Below, one piece after another: positions 51,752 to 59,823 of a stretch of DNA of 64,000 nt (within the stretch, counting starts at the first letter, position 1; each line of letters opens with the position of its first letter). The DNA comes from Chloroflexi bacterium HGW-Chloroflexi-6 (GTDB lineage: Bacteria; Chloroflexota; Anaerolineae; Anaerolineales; Villigracilaceae): assembly GCA_002840685.1 (NCBI GenBank), contig PHBU01000001.1, forward strand, positions 186,001-250,000. Reading direction: 5' to 3'. The position numbers and the translations under genes are program-made. The notes under the pieces are model-generated. The model was given only the letters and a program-made list of their open reading frames with translations, did no database searches and had not been told where the DNA came from.

Positions 51752-52606
51752 ATGGTGACCATCTTTGGTAAAAAAATCCGCATCTTTCGTCCCCGAACCA
51801 TCTGGATACGCAAAATCGTCCAGGTTTTCTTTTTCGCTTTTATTGCCCTGATCGCCGTCAACCATACCCTGGTTGAAAACGGCATCGGGATCCCCTTCCT
51901 TTCGACGGCCTCCCTGCACGCGCTGTGCCCATTTGGCGGAGTGGTGACCATCTATCAATATGCCACCACCGGGACCTTCGTTCAAAAGATCCATGAATCA
52001 GCGTTCGTGCTGATGGTGCTCGGCTTTCTGCTGGCGATTTTATTCGGCCCGGTCTTTTGCGGCTGGGTCTGCCCGCTCGGAACGGTCCAGGAATGGGTCA
52101 GCGGACTTGGCAAGAAGCTCTTCCGCCGCCGCTTCAACCACTTTGTGCCCGTAAAACTCGACAACATCCTGCGCTACATGCGCTATCTGGTGCTGGCCTG
52201 GGTACTCTACATGACCGCCGCCACTGGCACGCTGATCTTTGCCGAATTCGACCCGTACTTTGCCCTTTTCAACTTTTGGAGTGACGAAGTTGCCCTGAGC
52301 GGGCTGGTCATCCTTGGCGTGACCCTCGGCCTGTCGCTGTTCGTCGAGCGCCCGTGGTGCAAATACGCCTGTCCGTATGGCGCGGTGCTCGGCATCAGCA
52401 ACCTGTTCCGGGTTTTTAGAATCCGCCGGGCCGAATCAACCTGCAAAGCCGATGGCGCCTGCTCGATCCTGTGCCCGATGAACATCCCCGTTGATACCAA
52501 AACAACCGTCCGCGACCACCAGTGCATCTCCTGCCTCGAATGCACATCCGAAGCCATTTGCCCGGTTGCCAAAACCGTTGTATTCTCGACCAAAGGTGTG
52601 AAATGA
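51752..52606 (+). CDS. NapH/CcoG-like membrane polyferredoxin
   Basis: 284 aa. About five TM helices with Cys motifs in the loops: CPFGG near residue 48, CGWVCPLGTVQEWV, CKYACPYGAVLGI, and a C-terminal ferredoxin-like pair of clusters (CKADGACSILCPMNIPV and CISCLECTSEAICPVAK). This is the NapH/NosR-C/CcoG layout that moves electrons across the membrane. Acceptor unknown. AGGAG precedes the ATG. Overlaps the next gene by ATGA. Confidence 0.88.
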   Translation: MVTIFGKKIRIFRPRTIWIRKIVQVFFFAFIALIAVNHTLVENGIGIPFLSTASLHALCPFGGVVTIYQYATTGTFVQKIHESAFVLMVLGFLLAILFGPVFCGWVCPLGTVQEWVSGLGKKLFRRRFNHFVPVKLDNILRYMRYLVLAWVLYMTAATGTLIFAEFDPYFALFNFWSDEVALSGLVILGVTLGLSLFVERPWCKYACPYGAVLGISNLFRVFRIRRAESTCKADGACSILCPMNIPVDTKTTVRDHQCISCLECTSEAICPVAKTVVFSTKGVK

Positions 52607-53358
52607 CCCTCAATTCCAAATCTCTTGCGGCGATCGTTTTTGTTATCCTGTTTGGCGGCATCCTCGTCAGCGCCGGGATGGGCTGGTGGGAAACCGAAAG
52701 CACCAAAGTTGCTGCCACTTTCACCGAAGGCGACTTTGCCGGGCAGGCCAACCCTGCCGACATCCGCGGCTCCTACACCTTTGGAGACGTGGAGAAGAAC
52801 TTCAACATCCCGGCCAGCGTTCTGGCGCAGGCCTTTGGCACGAGCGGCGACCCGGCCGCTTACCCGGTCAAGGAACTCGAAGCGGTTTATGAAGGCGCTG
52901 AGTTCGAAGTCGGCACTTCCTCGGTGCGCCTGTTCGTCGCTTTTTACAACAACCTGCCTTTCGATCTGAGCAGCGACATTTACCTGCCGGAATCTGCGGC
53001 GGCGCTGCTGCGCGAGCGGGTTCTGACCCCCGAGCGCCTCAGCTATCTTGAAGCGCACCTGGCGGCTGCCCCCGCCGCCGGAGCGGACGCCCCTCAGCCT
53101 GAAACCGCGGTCGAGGCCGAATCCACGCCCGAGGAGAGCAGTGCTCCCGCCGCTGAAACGGAGCGGCTGGTCAAAGGCAAAACCACCTTTGGCGAGATCC
53201 TGGCCTGGGGCCTGCCCAAGGAAACGATCGAATCCGTGTTGGGAATGCCGCTGCCCGCTTCAACCGCCACCACGGTCAAGGATTTCTGCACCGCCAGCGG
53301 CTTGAGTTTTGAAACCGTCAAACCGGCCTTGCAAGCCGAAATAGACAAACTGCCGTAG
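52603..53358 (+). CDS. Membrane-anchored repeat-domain partner of the polyferredoxin
   Basis: 251 aa. One N-terminal TM helix (LAAIVFVILFGGILVSAGMGWW). Then two related helical units: IRGSYTFGDVEKNFNIPASVLAQAFG near residues 54-79 and VKGKTTFGEILAWGLPKETIESVLGMP near residues 190-216, joined by an Ala/Glu/Pro-rich linker. The G-x-x-TF-G-(D/E) pattern recurs in short units of Chloroflexota Fe-S proteins. No Cys cluster motif is present. The ATGA overlap ties it to the polyferredoxin, so it is likely a subunit. Confidence 0.75.
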   Translation: MTLNSKSLAAIVFVILFGGILVSAGMGWWETESTKVAATFTEGDFAGQANPADIRGSYTFGDVEKNFNIPASVLAQAFGTSGDPAAYPVKELEAVYEGAEFEVGTSSVRLFVAFYNNLPFDLSSDIYLPESAAALLRERVLTPERLSYLEAHLAAAPAAGADAPQPETAVEAESTPEESSAPAAETERLVKGKTTFGEILAWGLPKETIESVLGMPLPASTATTVKDFCTASGLSFETVKPALQAEIDKLP

Positions 53359-53365
53359 AGACAAA

Positions 53366-53395
53366 AAAAGGACGAGCCAGGTGGCTCGTCCTTTT
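53366..53395. terminator. Terminator after the polyferredoxin operon
   Basis: A perfect 14-bp stem (53366-53379 with 53382-53395) with a 2-nt gap, an A-run before it and a T-rich run after it, so it can act in both directions. Confidence 0.88.
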
Positions 53396-53397
53396 CG

Positions 53398-53619
53398 TTA
53401 TTCTGCTTTTTTGCTGGTTTTTCTTCCAGAGAGACCATCGGGGGTTAGAGATTCGACACGAATATCCATACCCTTTTCCACCCGCCTCGCCTTGAACCGG
53501 AGCGCAAAGGACAATTTCAAACTTTTCTTTGGCGGCAAATGCTTTCTATTTCTCGGCCAGTTCCTTGAGTTTCTGCAAACCTTTCGGCCACATTTCGTTG
53601 AACATTTGGGCATATTCAT
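53398..53619 (-). CDS. Short basic ORF, doubtful
   Basis: 73-codon open frame that overlaps the 3' end of the SRPBCC gene by 74 nt in another frame. Its last 45 codons, outside the overlap, read SLKLSFALRFKARRVEKGMDIRVE and end in a Lys-rich tail, so a shorter gene starting at a TTG near 53540 is possible. There is no clear ribosome site and no recognised family. Confidence 0.25.
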   Translation of the reverse strand: MNMPKCSTKCGRKVCRNSRNWPRNRKHLPPKKSLKLSFALRFKARRVEKGMDIRVESLTPDGLSGRKTSKKAE

Positions 53620-53998
53620 CTGCTACGTCTATATCCACAAGCACTTCGGTGGCTCCGTCCTTGACCTTAAATGTGTAATTTTCAAAGGCCGGCGCCCACT
53701 GTCTGGCCACTTCGCTCATGGTATCCTCAACCCCGTTTTGCACGATACCCAAATGTTCTATAGAAATAAACTCATACGGTTTGTTTTCAGCGATCCGACT
53801 GACCATGCCGCCTTCCTGACCCGTGTTCGGGTCAGGGCCAAGAAAAAGTATTTTGGACCCTTTCTCCCAGCTCCCTTTGTAATACGAACCTTCATTAAAT
53901 GCCTTCGTCCACTCTCGATAGGGCTGATCATCCAGCATCGCATGCCAGACTTTATCTTTTGGCGCATTAATCAGCATTGAAAAATGTAGTTTTTGCAT
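53546..53998 (-). CDS. SRPBCC (START/AHSA1-like) domain protein
   Basis: 150 aa with AAGGAG before the ATG. It opens with LHFSMLINAPKDKVWHAMLDDQPYREWTKAFNEGSYYKGSWEKGSKILFLGPD, continues with the strand RIAENKPYEFISIEHLGIV, and ends with the long C-terminal helix EYAQMFNEMWPKGLQKLKELAEK. This is the helix-grip fold that binds hydrophobic ligands. The ligand is unknown. Confidence 0.88.
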   Translation of the reverse strand: MQKLHFSMLINAPKDKVWHAMLDDQPYREWTKAFNEGSYYKGSWEKGSKILFLGPDPNTGQEGGMVSRIAENKPYEFISIEHLGIVQNGVEDTMSEVARQWAPAFENYTFKVKDGATEVLVDIDVADEYAQMFNEMWPKGLQKLKELAEK

Positions 53999-54307
53999 AA
54001 TAGTCTCCTTACCATTCTTTTCTGTAAGAACACCGAACTGAAAGATGATTAATTATAGAACATGCTTTCTGTTTTGTCAAAACGAAAAAACCACTTTTTT
54101 GAACTTGGCGAAGCGCCCAACTATGTATAGACGGAATGCGCTCGTCTATCCCACGCTTCTTCTTGATCGGTTTCAAAGACTTGGTCTGCCGAGTCAGGAA
54201 GTATTGATGGTGACGAAGAGGACGAAAACGAGGCGCGCGTCCCTATCTGGCTTACGCAGGGTCTTCGCCTTGCCACTTATATCATTCGTTTTACTGGTTT
54301 TTGGCGT
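53999..54307. other. 309-nt intergenic stretch without a convincing gene
   Basis: An 88-codon plus-strand frame (54045-54311) exists, but it has no ribosome site, no recognised motif and overlaps the next gene. The segment is partly AT-rich and may hold a promoter for the SRPBCC gene and remnants of an older insertion. Nothing else was supported. Confidence 0.4.
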
Positions 54308-55852
54308 CTAGCGGTACGACTTCATGCTGAGCCATATCACATCAGGGGAGACTTTGGGTTTTCTGCATACATGGATGTAAAGGTCGCCGCCCAGCGCGCG
54401 ATCTCCACGCTGGGTAACCGCCTTGGGCTCACACTCTTCAAAAAATACAGCCATGTTGTTGGTTCTGGTCGTGATGATAATCATTACATCCCAGGAATAC
54501 CCCGGCCCCCAAAGATAGTAGGTCAGGTGCCCGCTCACCGCATGGGGGAGACCGTATTGAGGCCCCAACTGGTCGATTGCGCCAGCGGGCATGTACCCGT
54601 CTGCGTAGATACCCGCCACTGCGCGATCCTGCGCGGGCAAGCCTTCATATACCACTGCAACATCCTTTGTCAATTCATCCCACCCAAGCCGTCCTGCGAG
54701 AACAGGCGATGTGGAGAAGTTCATGCCGTTGAATTCCTTCACGATCAAGGGAAAAGGCATGAAGTTTTGGGTATAGGTTTTCAGTTGGGTTGGCGTTAGG
54801 ATGGGCAGACAGACTGGGACGGTATAGATTCCCACAACCAGAAGATAGGTTATCGCGGCGACTTTCATCCACTTTTCCCAGCGCAAACGGCTGAACAACT
54901 CCTCTATAAACACCGCGCCAGCCGCAAGCAGCGGCACAAAAAGCTCGGCAAGCATCCGCGCAGAGGCATGCAGCATGAACATCAAGGCCAGCGTGACCAA
55001 AAATAATAATCCCAGAAAACCGTAATTTACACCGCCCATGCGGCGAAAGATGCGATACAGTCCCATAATCCACAAGGGCAGGAGGAACGGATTCATGTAG
55101 ACCAGAATGTTTATTAGATATTGCGACAGGGATGCCTGATACACCCGTACCGCGCCATAGCTGGTCCAATATTCGAGCGTGGGCCAGTCGTTGGCAAACT
55201 GCCAGAGCAGATACGGCGCGACCATAACCAGGCAGATCGCTCCTCCCAGCCAGGGCCAGGGTGTCAGCAAGTCTCTGCGGTGTTTGGAGGCCAGGAGCGC
55301 AATTAGAAAACCGGGCCCCAGAAATAGAAGGGTCATCTTGGTGTTGCAGGCGACGCCCGCAATAACTCCTAAAAGAAGCCATAGCCTGCGATTTCCTGTG
55401 CGTAGAAATCGCACAAACACATACAGGAAGCCAGCCAGAACCATCTGGTCGATGCTGTCGTAGCAGAATATGGAATCGACACTGAGCCAGACGGGGGTGA
55501 CAATAAACCCCAGGGCGCTCAACGCAACGGCGAAGGTTTTGCCGCCGAACTCCCTTGTGATTAAACATGCAAAAACCAGCGTAACCGACCCGGCCAGCGC
55601 CGGTACAATCCGGTATGCGAACAGTGATTCCCCCAACAGCGCGCGGCTGAGCGCCATCAGCGCAGGGACCAGCGGCGGCAGGTCGACATAGCCGAACGCC
55701 AGGTGTTTGCTCAGGGCTATGGTGTAGAGTTCGTCCCCGAAGAAACCGTAGCCGGGAGCCACGTACAGGTGCAGTGCAAATTTAATCACTGCCCCGGCGA
55801 TGATGATCAGGGGGATGGCGGACAGGTTGAAAGTATGTTTTTGAGCTTGCAT
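54308..55852 (-). CDS. GT39/ArnT-like membrane glycosyltransferase
   Basis: 514 aa from ATG 55852 (GGAAG upstream; the open frame continues to a TTG at 55918). About 11 TM helices. The first outside loop has YGFFGDELYTIALSKHLAFGYVDLPPLVPALMALSRALLGES, typical of lipid-linked-sugar glycosyltransferases of the PMT/ArnT/GT39 group, with Asp-Glu as the likely catalytic pair. A soluble domain of about 130 residues ends the protein. It probably moves a sugar from a polyprenyl-phosphate donor to a protein or lipid outside the membrane. Confidence 0.86.
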   Translation of the reverse strand: MQAQKHTFNLSAIPLIIIAGAVIKFALHLYVAPGYGFFGDELYTIALSKHLAFGYVDLPPLVPALMALSRALLGESLFAYRIVPALAGSVTLVFACLITREFGGKTFAVALSALGFIVTPVWLSVDSIFCYDSIDQMVLAGFLYVFVRFLRTGNRRLWLLLGVIAGVACNTKMTLLFLGPGFLIALLASKHRRDLLTPWPWLGGAICLVMVAPYLLWQFANDWPTLEYWTSYGAVRVYQASLSQYLINILVYMNPFLLPLWIMGLYRIFRRMGGVNYGFLGLLFLVTLALMFMLHASARMLAELFVPLLAAGAVFIEELFSRLRWEKWMKVAAITYLLVVGIYTVPVCLPILTPTQLKTYTQNFMPFPLIVKEFNGMNFSTSPVLAGRLGWDELTKDVAVVYEGLPAQDRAVAGIYADGYMPAGAIDQLGPQYGLPHAVSGHLTYYLWGPGYSWDVMIIITTRTNNMAVFFEECEPKAVTQRGDRALGGDLYIHVCRKPKVSPDVIWLSMKSYR

Positions 55853-56003
55853 GGAGAGCTTCCGGGGGGCTGCCGGGCGGCAGGTTTTTGATGGGGGCGG
55901 GAAAAAACCAGGGATCAAACCGGTTGTGGGGTTTTAGTTTCACACTTATTGGCGATGCCCGTGTTTGTCCGCTCAGATGATGTTAGACGCGTGTGGGAAG
56001 GAA

Positions 56004-56219
56004 TTAGCTTTGCGAATACCCTTCGCGCCAATTTTTTAGCGAATTATATAAAACGGGCATACCTTCTCGAAAATTTCCTAACCTTACGGGTTTGCTGTCA
56101 ATGAGTTCGATAATAACAAAATGTGTAACTGACGAATATCCGGTATCTTGCCCTGATAACCAAATATTTTTTATCGCTGATCTTTTTATTTTTTGTTTGC
56201 GCCACATTGTTTTAGGCAC
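56004..56219 (-). pseudogene. 3' part of a frameshifted PH-like membrane-protein gene
   Basis: A 71-codon frame overlapping the gene upstream by 34 nt. From residue 5 it reads WRKQKIKRSAIKNIWLSG and continues through a strand FVIIELIDSKPVRLGNF to a helix ending in LYNSLKNW. This parallels the middle of the upstream protein (EKSIRWDEIGEVKSK..., ISINAEKKVKISSQVVGYDEIVDQLLKKRPDLW). It is therefore the rest of a second PH-like domain whose first strand (VEIRNDELCL) lies in the other frame. A run of six A near 56193-56200 is the likely slip site. Confidence 0.6.
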
Positions 56220-56821
56220 AATTCATCATTTCGAATTTCAACAAGCCAAATGACCTGAGATATTACGGCAACTATAGAGAATCCGAAGGCAAGAAGTGCC
56301 AAACTTGAAATAATGGATTCGTTTTGAATTATTCCTTTTATTCCAATCGCTACTAAAAACAAGGCTAACAATGCCAAGAAGATAGAACTACTTGCATTTT
56401 GATGAAAAATTCTTATGAGTTCATTTTTCCATAAATCTGGGCGTTTCTTTAGTAGTTGATCAACAATTTCATCATACCCAACAACTTGAGATGATATTTT
56501 GACTTTTTTCTCTGCGTTAATAGAAATAAGCAATAAGTCATTTTCAAGAGCCTTGCTCTTAACTTCTCCTATTTCATCCCATCGAATACTTTTTTCCTGA
56601 CCAATCCGAAAAGTACTTATTTCATTATCAGTCACTTCCACCCGAAATATGCTCCACCAAAGATAAACCGTCAGAACCATGGCCATAGGAACAGTGCAAA
56701 CCGTAACCCCAATGCTTTTTTTATCTTGGAAGATAAGAAAAGATACTACGGTAAAGAAAAACACGCCAAGAAATAGAAAAATTTGTGTACTTTTGGGATA
56801 GCGATATATTTTTGGCGTCAT
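56186..56821 (-). CDS. AT-rich membrane protein with PH-like domain (5' part of a frameshifted gene)
   Basis: 211 aa. Two TM helices at the N-terminus, a beta-rich PH-like domain (VEVTDNEISTFRIGQEKSIRWDEIGEVKSKALENDLLLISINAEKKVKISSQ, then a helix to RPDLW), then two more TM helices and the first strand of a second copy (VEIRNDELCL) before a stop in another frame. The next 71 codons continue that copy in the -1 frame. Visibly AT-rich with a plain codon choice compared with its neighbours, which suggests transfer. Function unknown. Confidence 0.68.
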   Translation of the reverse strand: MTPKIYRYPKSTQIFLFLGVFFFTVVSFLIFQDKKSIGVTVCTVPMAMVLTVYLWWSIFRVEVTDNEISTFRIGQEKSIRWDEIGEVKSKALENDLLLISINAEKKVKISSQVVGYDEIVDQLLKKRPDLWKNELIRIFHQNASSSIFLALLALFLVAIGIKGIIQNESIISSLALLAFGFSIVAVISQVIWLVEIRNDELCLKQCGANKK

Positions 56822-56952
56822 TTTTTATCCTATGATTTAGCGCCCAACGATAGCTTCGGCCTCAGTCGTTAAATTGCTATTGCTCCGCGGCAGCCTACTT
56901 TCCGGAACAGATGGCGCGGCATTACAAAAATTATAGCGCAGCGCTTGCAAAA

Positions 56953-56983
56953 AAACAGCCCGGGCAAATTGCCCGGGCTGTTT
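56953..56983 (-). terminator. Terminator of the GH13 gene
   Basis: A perfect 15-bp stem (56953-56967 with 56969-56983), GC-rich, with a T-run on the minus strand. It lies 10 nt past the GH13 stop. Confidence 0.88.
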
Positions 56984-56992
56984 GAGTGTGTC

Positions 56993-59731
56993 CTACTCCG
57001 TTTTTGGGGTGCGCTTCTTCTTGAGCGGCTTGAGCGGCTCGGTCTCGCTGGCGGCTGCGGCGCTTTTGGCTTTCTTCTTTGGCGCGGCGGCCTTCTTGCG
57101 GACTGGTTTAACGGGTTTTTCTTCCACTTTGGCCGCAAACAACTCGTCGAATTTGGCCTGCACCGATTGCACCCCCGCGCCGTTGATCTGGGTGTGGATC
57201 TGGGCCCACTGTTCACCGTGCACGATGCGCCAATCGAGGAAGACGTGGCACTTGTACGCGCCCAGCTCAACGTACAGGCCGTCTTCAGACAGTTGCTTGC
57301 ACGAACGCATGTACTCCAACCCGGTCATGTTGTCGCGGAAGATGGCAAACTCCAACTCCCCGGCCGGCAGGGCCAGGCCCTCGGTCAGCGATTTTTGAAC
57401 CAGTTTATTGTCCTGCAGGTTGGCGGTCGAGGTTTTGATCCAGCCGCTGGCGTTGGCGTATTTGTTGTGATAGATCACCAGGCTGCGCTCGTTGCCGTGA
57501 CGGTTGGAGTAGGCAAAGACATCTTCATTGACGAAGCCGGCGGTGGTGAAGAAATCATACAACCAGAAATTTTCGACCCCGGCAAACAGATAGCGGCGGT
57601 GGTTGAGCGGGAAAATCACCTGCTCATGGTAGGTAATGAAACCTTCGTCGAGCGTTTCCTGCCATTTGGCGCGGCGGTATTCCATGCCGTATTTCTCTGC
57701 AAAGCCTTCGACCTGGCCGTGTCCGTACATGGGCAGGCCGGGCAGGGTCGCCATAACCACGCACACCCCAAAATACTTGTCGGCTTTGCCAAACTGCTCG
57801 ACGGCAGTCTTCTCGTCCGGATTGTTCATGAAGTTGACGTAGCGCTGCAGGATGCGCGGATCGTATTCGAGGGTGTTCTTCATTAATTGGCGATATTTAG
57901 CGTTGTCTTCGTCGCGCAGCATGTGCATGAACGCCGAGTTGTAAACACGGTGCATGCCCAGCGTGCGCACGAAATAGCCTTCCATCATCCAGAACGCTTC
58001 GGCCAGCAGCAAGGTGTCGGGCACCTCGGCGGCGACCCGGTCTACCACCTCGCGCCAGAATTCGTTGGGGATGGCGGCGTCGAAATCGGCGCGGGCCAGT
58101 CCGTGCTCCGAACGGGAGGGGATCGCCCCGCCGGCTCCCGGTTCGGGGAACCACAGGCGCTGAACATGCTTCTTGGCCAGGGTCATGGCGGCATCGAAGC
58201 GGATGATCGGGAAGTTGCGCGCAACATGCAAAATGGTCTGGATGACCGCCTCGCGCACCTCGGCCTGCAGAAAGTTCAACTGGGCGGTGTCGTTCCAGGG
58301 CATCGAGGTGCCGTCGTTGCCGTGATAGATGTAACGCACCTCGCCCGTCCAGCGGTCGACGCGCTTGAACACCACCGCCGCATCGGAATGGTTGTAGTAG
58401 TGATCTTCGAGAATGATCCCGACCCGCGAATCGCGCGAAAGGTCACCGCTGTTGAATTCATAATTCGGGTAGGGTGAATAAGGCAGCGACAGGAACCAAT
58501 CGGGGTGTTCCGTGACCCACTTCGAGTCGATGCCCATGTGGTTGGGAACCATATCTGCCGCCAGGCGCAGGCCATTCTGCCAGGCGCGCCAGCGCAGGTT
58601 GTTGAGGGCTTCCCAGCCGCCCAACTCGTAGGCAATATCATAATCGTAGAGCGAGTAAGCCGAAGCAACCGCATCGGCCTGGCCCATGCGCTGTTTGATC
58701 TCGCGCGAAGCCCAACTGCGCTCCCACAGGCCGATCAGCCACAGGCCGCTGAAACCGCGTTTGGCCAGCAGGGCCAGTTCTTCGTCGGGCACCTGGTCGA
58801 GGCGCGAAATCTCGCGTCCGTACTGGCGTGAAAGCTGGTCGAGCCAGACGTAAGCGTTCTTGGCGATCAGCACCAGGCGCGGCATCCACTCACGGTCGGG
58901 GCTGAAACGTTCGTATTCGTTCTCAGCGCCGCCAAACGAAAGCACGGGGGCGCTGCCTTTGAAACCGCCCGGCCCGGTGTGGCGGATGATCTCCTCTTTG
59001 ACAAAATCCATGCCGCGCAAAAGGCGCAAGATAAAATGCTCCCCGAGCAAATTGCCCCATTTTTGCAGGACGAATTCCAATTGCCCGGCCAGCGAATAGG
59101 GGGAGGCGGCTGCCGGGGCTTTTAGCACATCGAGCAGGGTCTCGTAGGAACCTTTCCCGCCGAAGCCTGGTTCGCCCTTAAAAAAGCCATCCAGGCCGCT
59201 GATGATTTTTTCATAGGCGCTGGCCTGGCGCAGGGATTTGTCGTCAAATAATTCTTTGTAAGGCTGAACCCCCGGATTCAGGTTGGTGACATGCAGCAAG
59301 AGCATTTCTTCAAGGGTGGTCTGGCGGCGCGGAACACCGCTCTCGCTGACCCCGTTCAGGTAATCGGCGGTCGAAATCTGGTTTTTATACACAGCCAGGG
59401 CCGGGAACTCATCGTTAAAACGATAGAGTGTGCCATCGAGTGTGCCCTGTCCGATCTCGGCCTGCAAGGTCGAAACTGCGCGCGCCATCACACCGGGATT
59501 TTTCTGCTCGTAGTGGCGCACCAGGATGTGCATGACCTCGTCGAGCAGACCCATGGCATTGATATCGGAAGCAGGCACCGGGTTGGCGCGTCCGACAGAC
59601 AGTTTGGCGGCAAACCTTCTGGCTGCGTCAAAATTAGCAACAACGGCGCGTCCGTCTGTCGAAAAAAGTTCTTCATCGAACTGGTATTTCTGGCGAGCTT
59701 TGCGCGAAACGTGAAATTCGTAGGTTGCCAT
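56993..59731 (-). CDS. GH13 alpha-amylase-family enzyme with basic C-terminal tail
   Basis: 912 aa. The first 300 residues are a helical region of unknown type. The GH13 barrel follows: GFSGLWLIGLWERS, region I ADMVPNHMG, region II IIRFDAAMTLAKKH with the nucleophile Asp, region III LLLAEAFW with the acid/base Glu, and region IV FMNNPDEKTA, where the usual His of NHD is Pro. After the C-terminal beta domain the last 50 residues are a Lys/Ala/Pro tail (KKAAAPKKKAKSAAAASETE), histone-H1-like. GGAGG precedes the ATG. It probably acts on intracellular alpha-glucans such as glycogen; specificity unknown. Confidence 0.85.
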   Translation of the reverse strand: MATYEFHVSRKARQKYQFDEELFSTDGRAVVANFDAARRFAAKLSVGRANPVPASDINAMGLLDEVMHILVRHYEQKNPGVMARAVSTLQAEIGQGTLDGTLYRFNDEFPALAVYKNQISTADYLNGVSESGVPRRQTTLEEMLLLHVTNLNPGVQPYKELFDDKSLRQASAYEKIISGLDGFFKGEPGFGGKGSYETLLDVLKAPAAASPYSLAGQLEFVLQKWGNLLGEHFILRLLRGMDFVKEEIIRHTGPGGFKGSAPVLSFGGAENEYERFSPDREWMPRLVLIAKNAYVWLDQLSRQYGREISRLDQVPDEELALLAKRGFSGLWLIGLWERSWASREIKQRMGQADAVASAYSLYDYDIAYELGGWEALNNLRWRAWQNGLRLAADMVPNHMGIDSKWVTEHPDWFLSLPYSPYPNYEFNSGDLSRDSRVGIILEDHYYNHSDAAVVFKRVDRWTGEVRYIYHGNDGTSMPWNDTAQLNFLQAEVREAVIQTILHVARNFPIIRFDAAMTLAKKHVQRLWFPEPGAGGAIPSRSEHGLARADFDAAIPNEFWREVVDRVAAEVPDTLLLAEAFWMMEGYFVRTLGMHRVYNSAFMHMLRDEDNAKYRQLMKNTLEYDPRILQRYVNFMNNPDEKTAVEQFGKADKYFGVCVVMATLPGLPMYGHGQVEGFAEKYGMEYRRAKWQETLDEGFITYHEQVIFPLNHRRYLFAGVENFWLYDFFTTAGFVNEDVFAYSNRHGNERSLVIYHNKYANASGWIKTSTANLQDNKLVQKSLTEGLALPAGELEFAIFRDNMTGLEYMRSCKQLSEDGLYVELGAYKCHVFLDWRIVHGEQWAQIHTQINGAGVQSVQAKFDELFAAKVEEKPVKPVRKKAAAPKKKAKSAAAASETEPLKPLKKKRTPKTE

Positions 59732-59810
59732 TCTGTCCTCCGACCGTTTATTTACATCTATTATAGCCTGTGAACTTCGATTGGGGAAATAAAGCCAGAC
59801 TGATTTCGGT

Positions 59811-59816
59811 TATACT
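59811..59816 (+). promoter_or_regulatory. -10 box directly before the histidine kinase gene (leaderless start candidate)
   Basis: TATACT ends 7 nt before the ATG at 59824, with no ribosome site in between. Confidence 0.4.
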
Positions 59817-59823
59817 TGGCATC

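Noticed and set aside
54045-54311. 88-codon plus-strand frame in the gap before the GT39 gene
   Set aside because: No ribosome site, no motif and overlap with a convergent real gene; kept only as an empty intergenic note.
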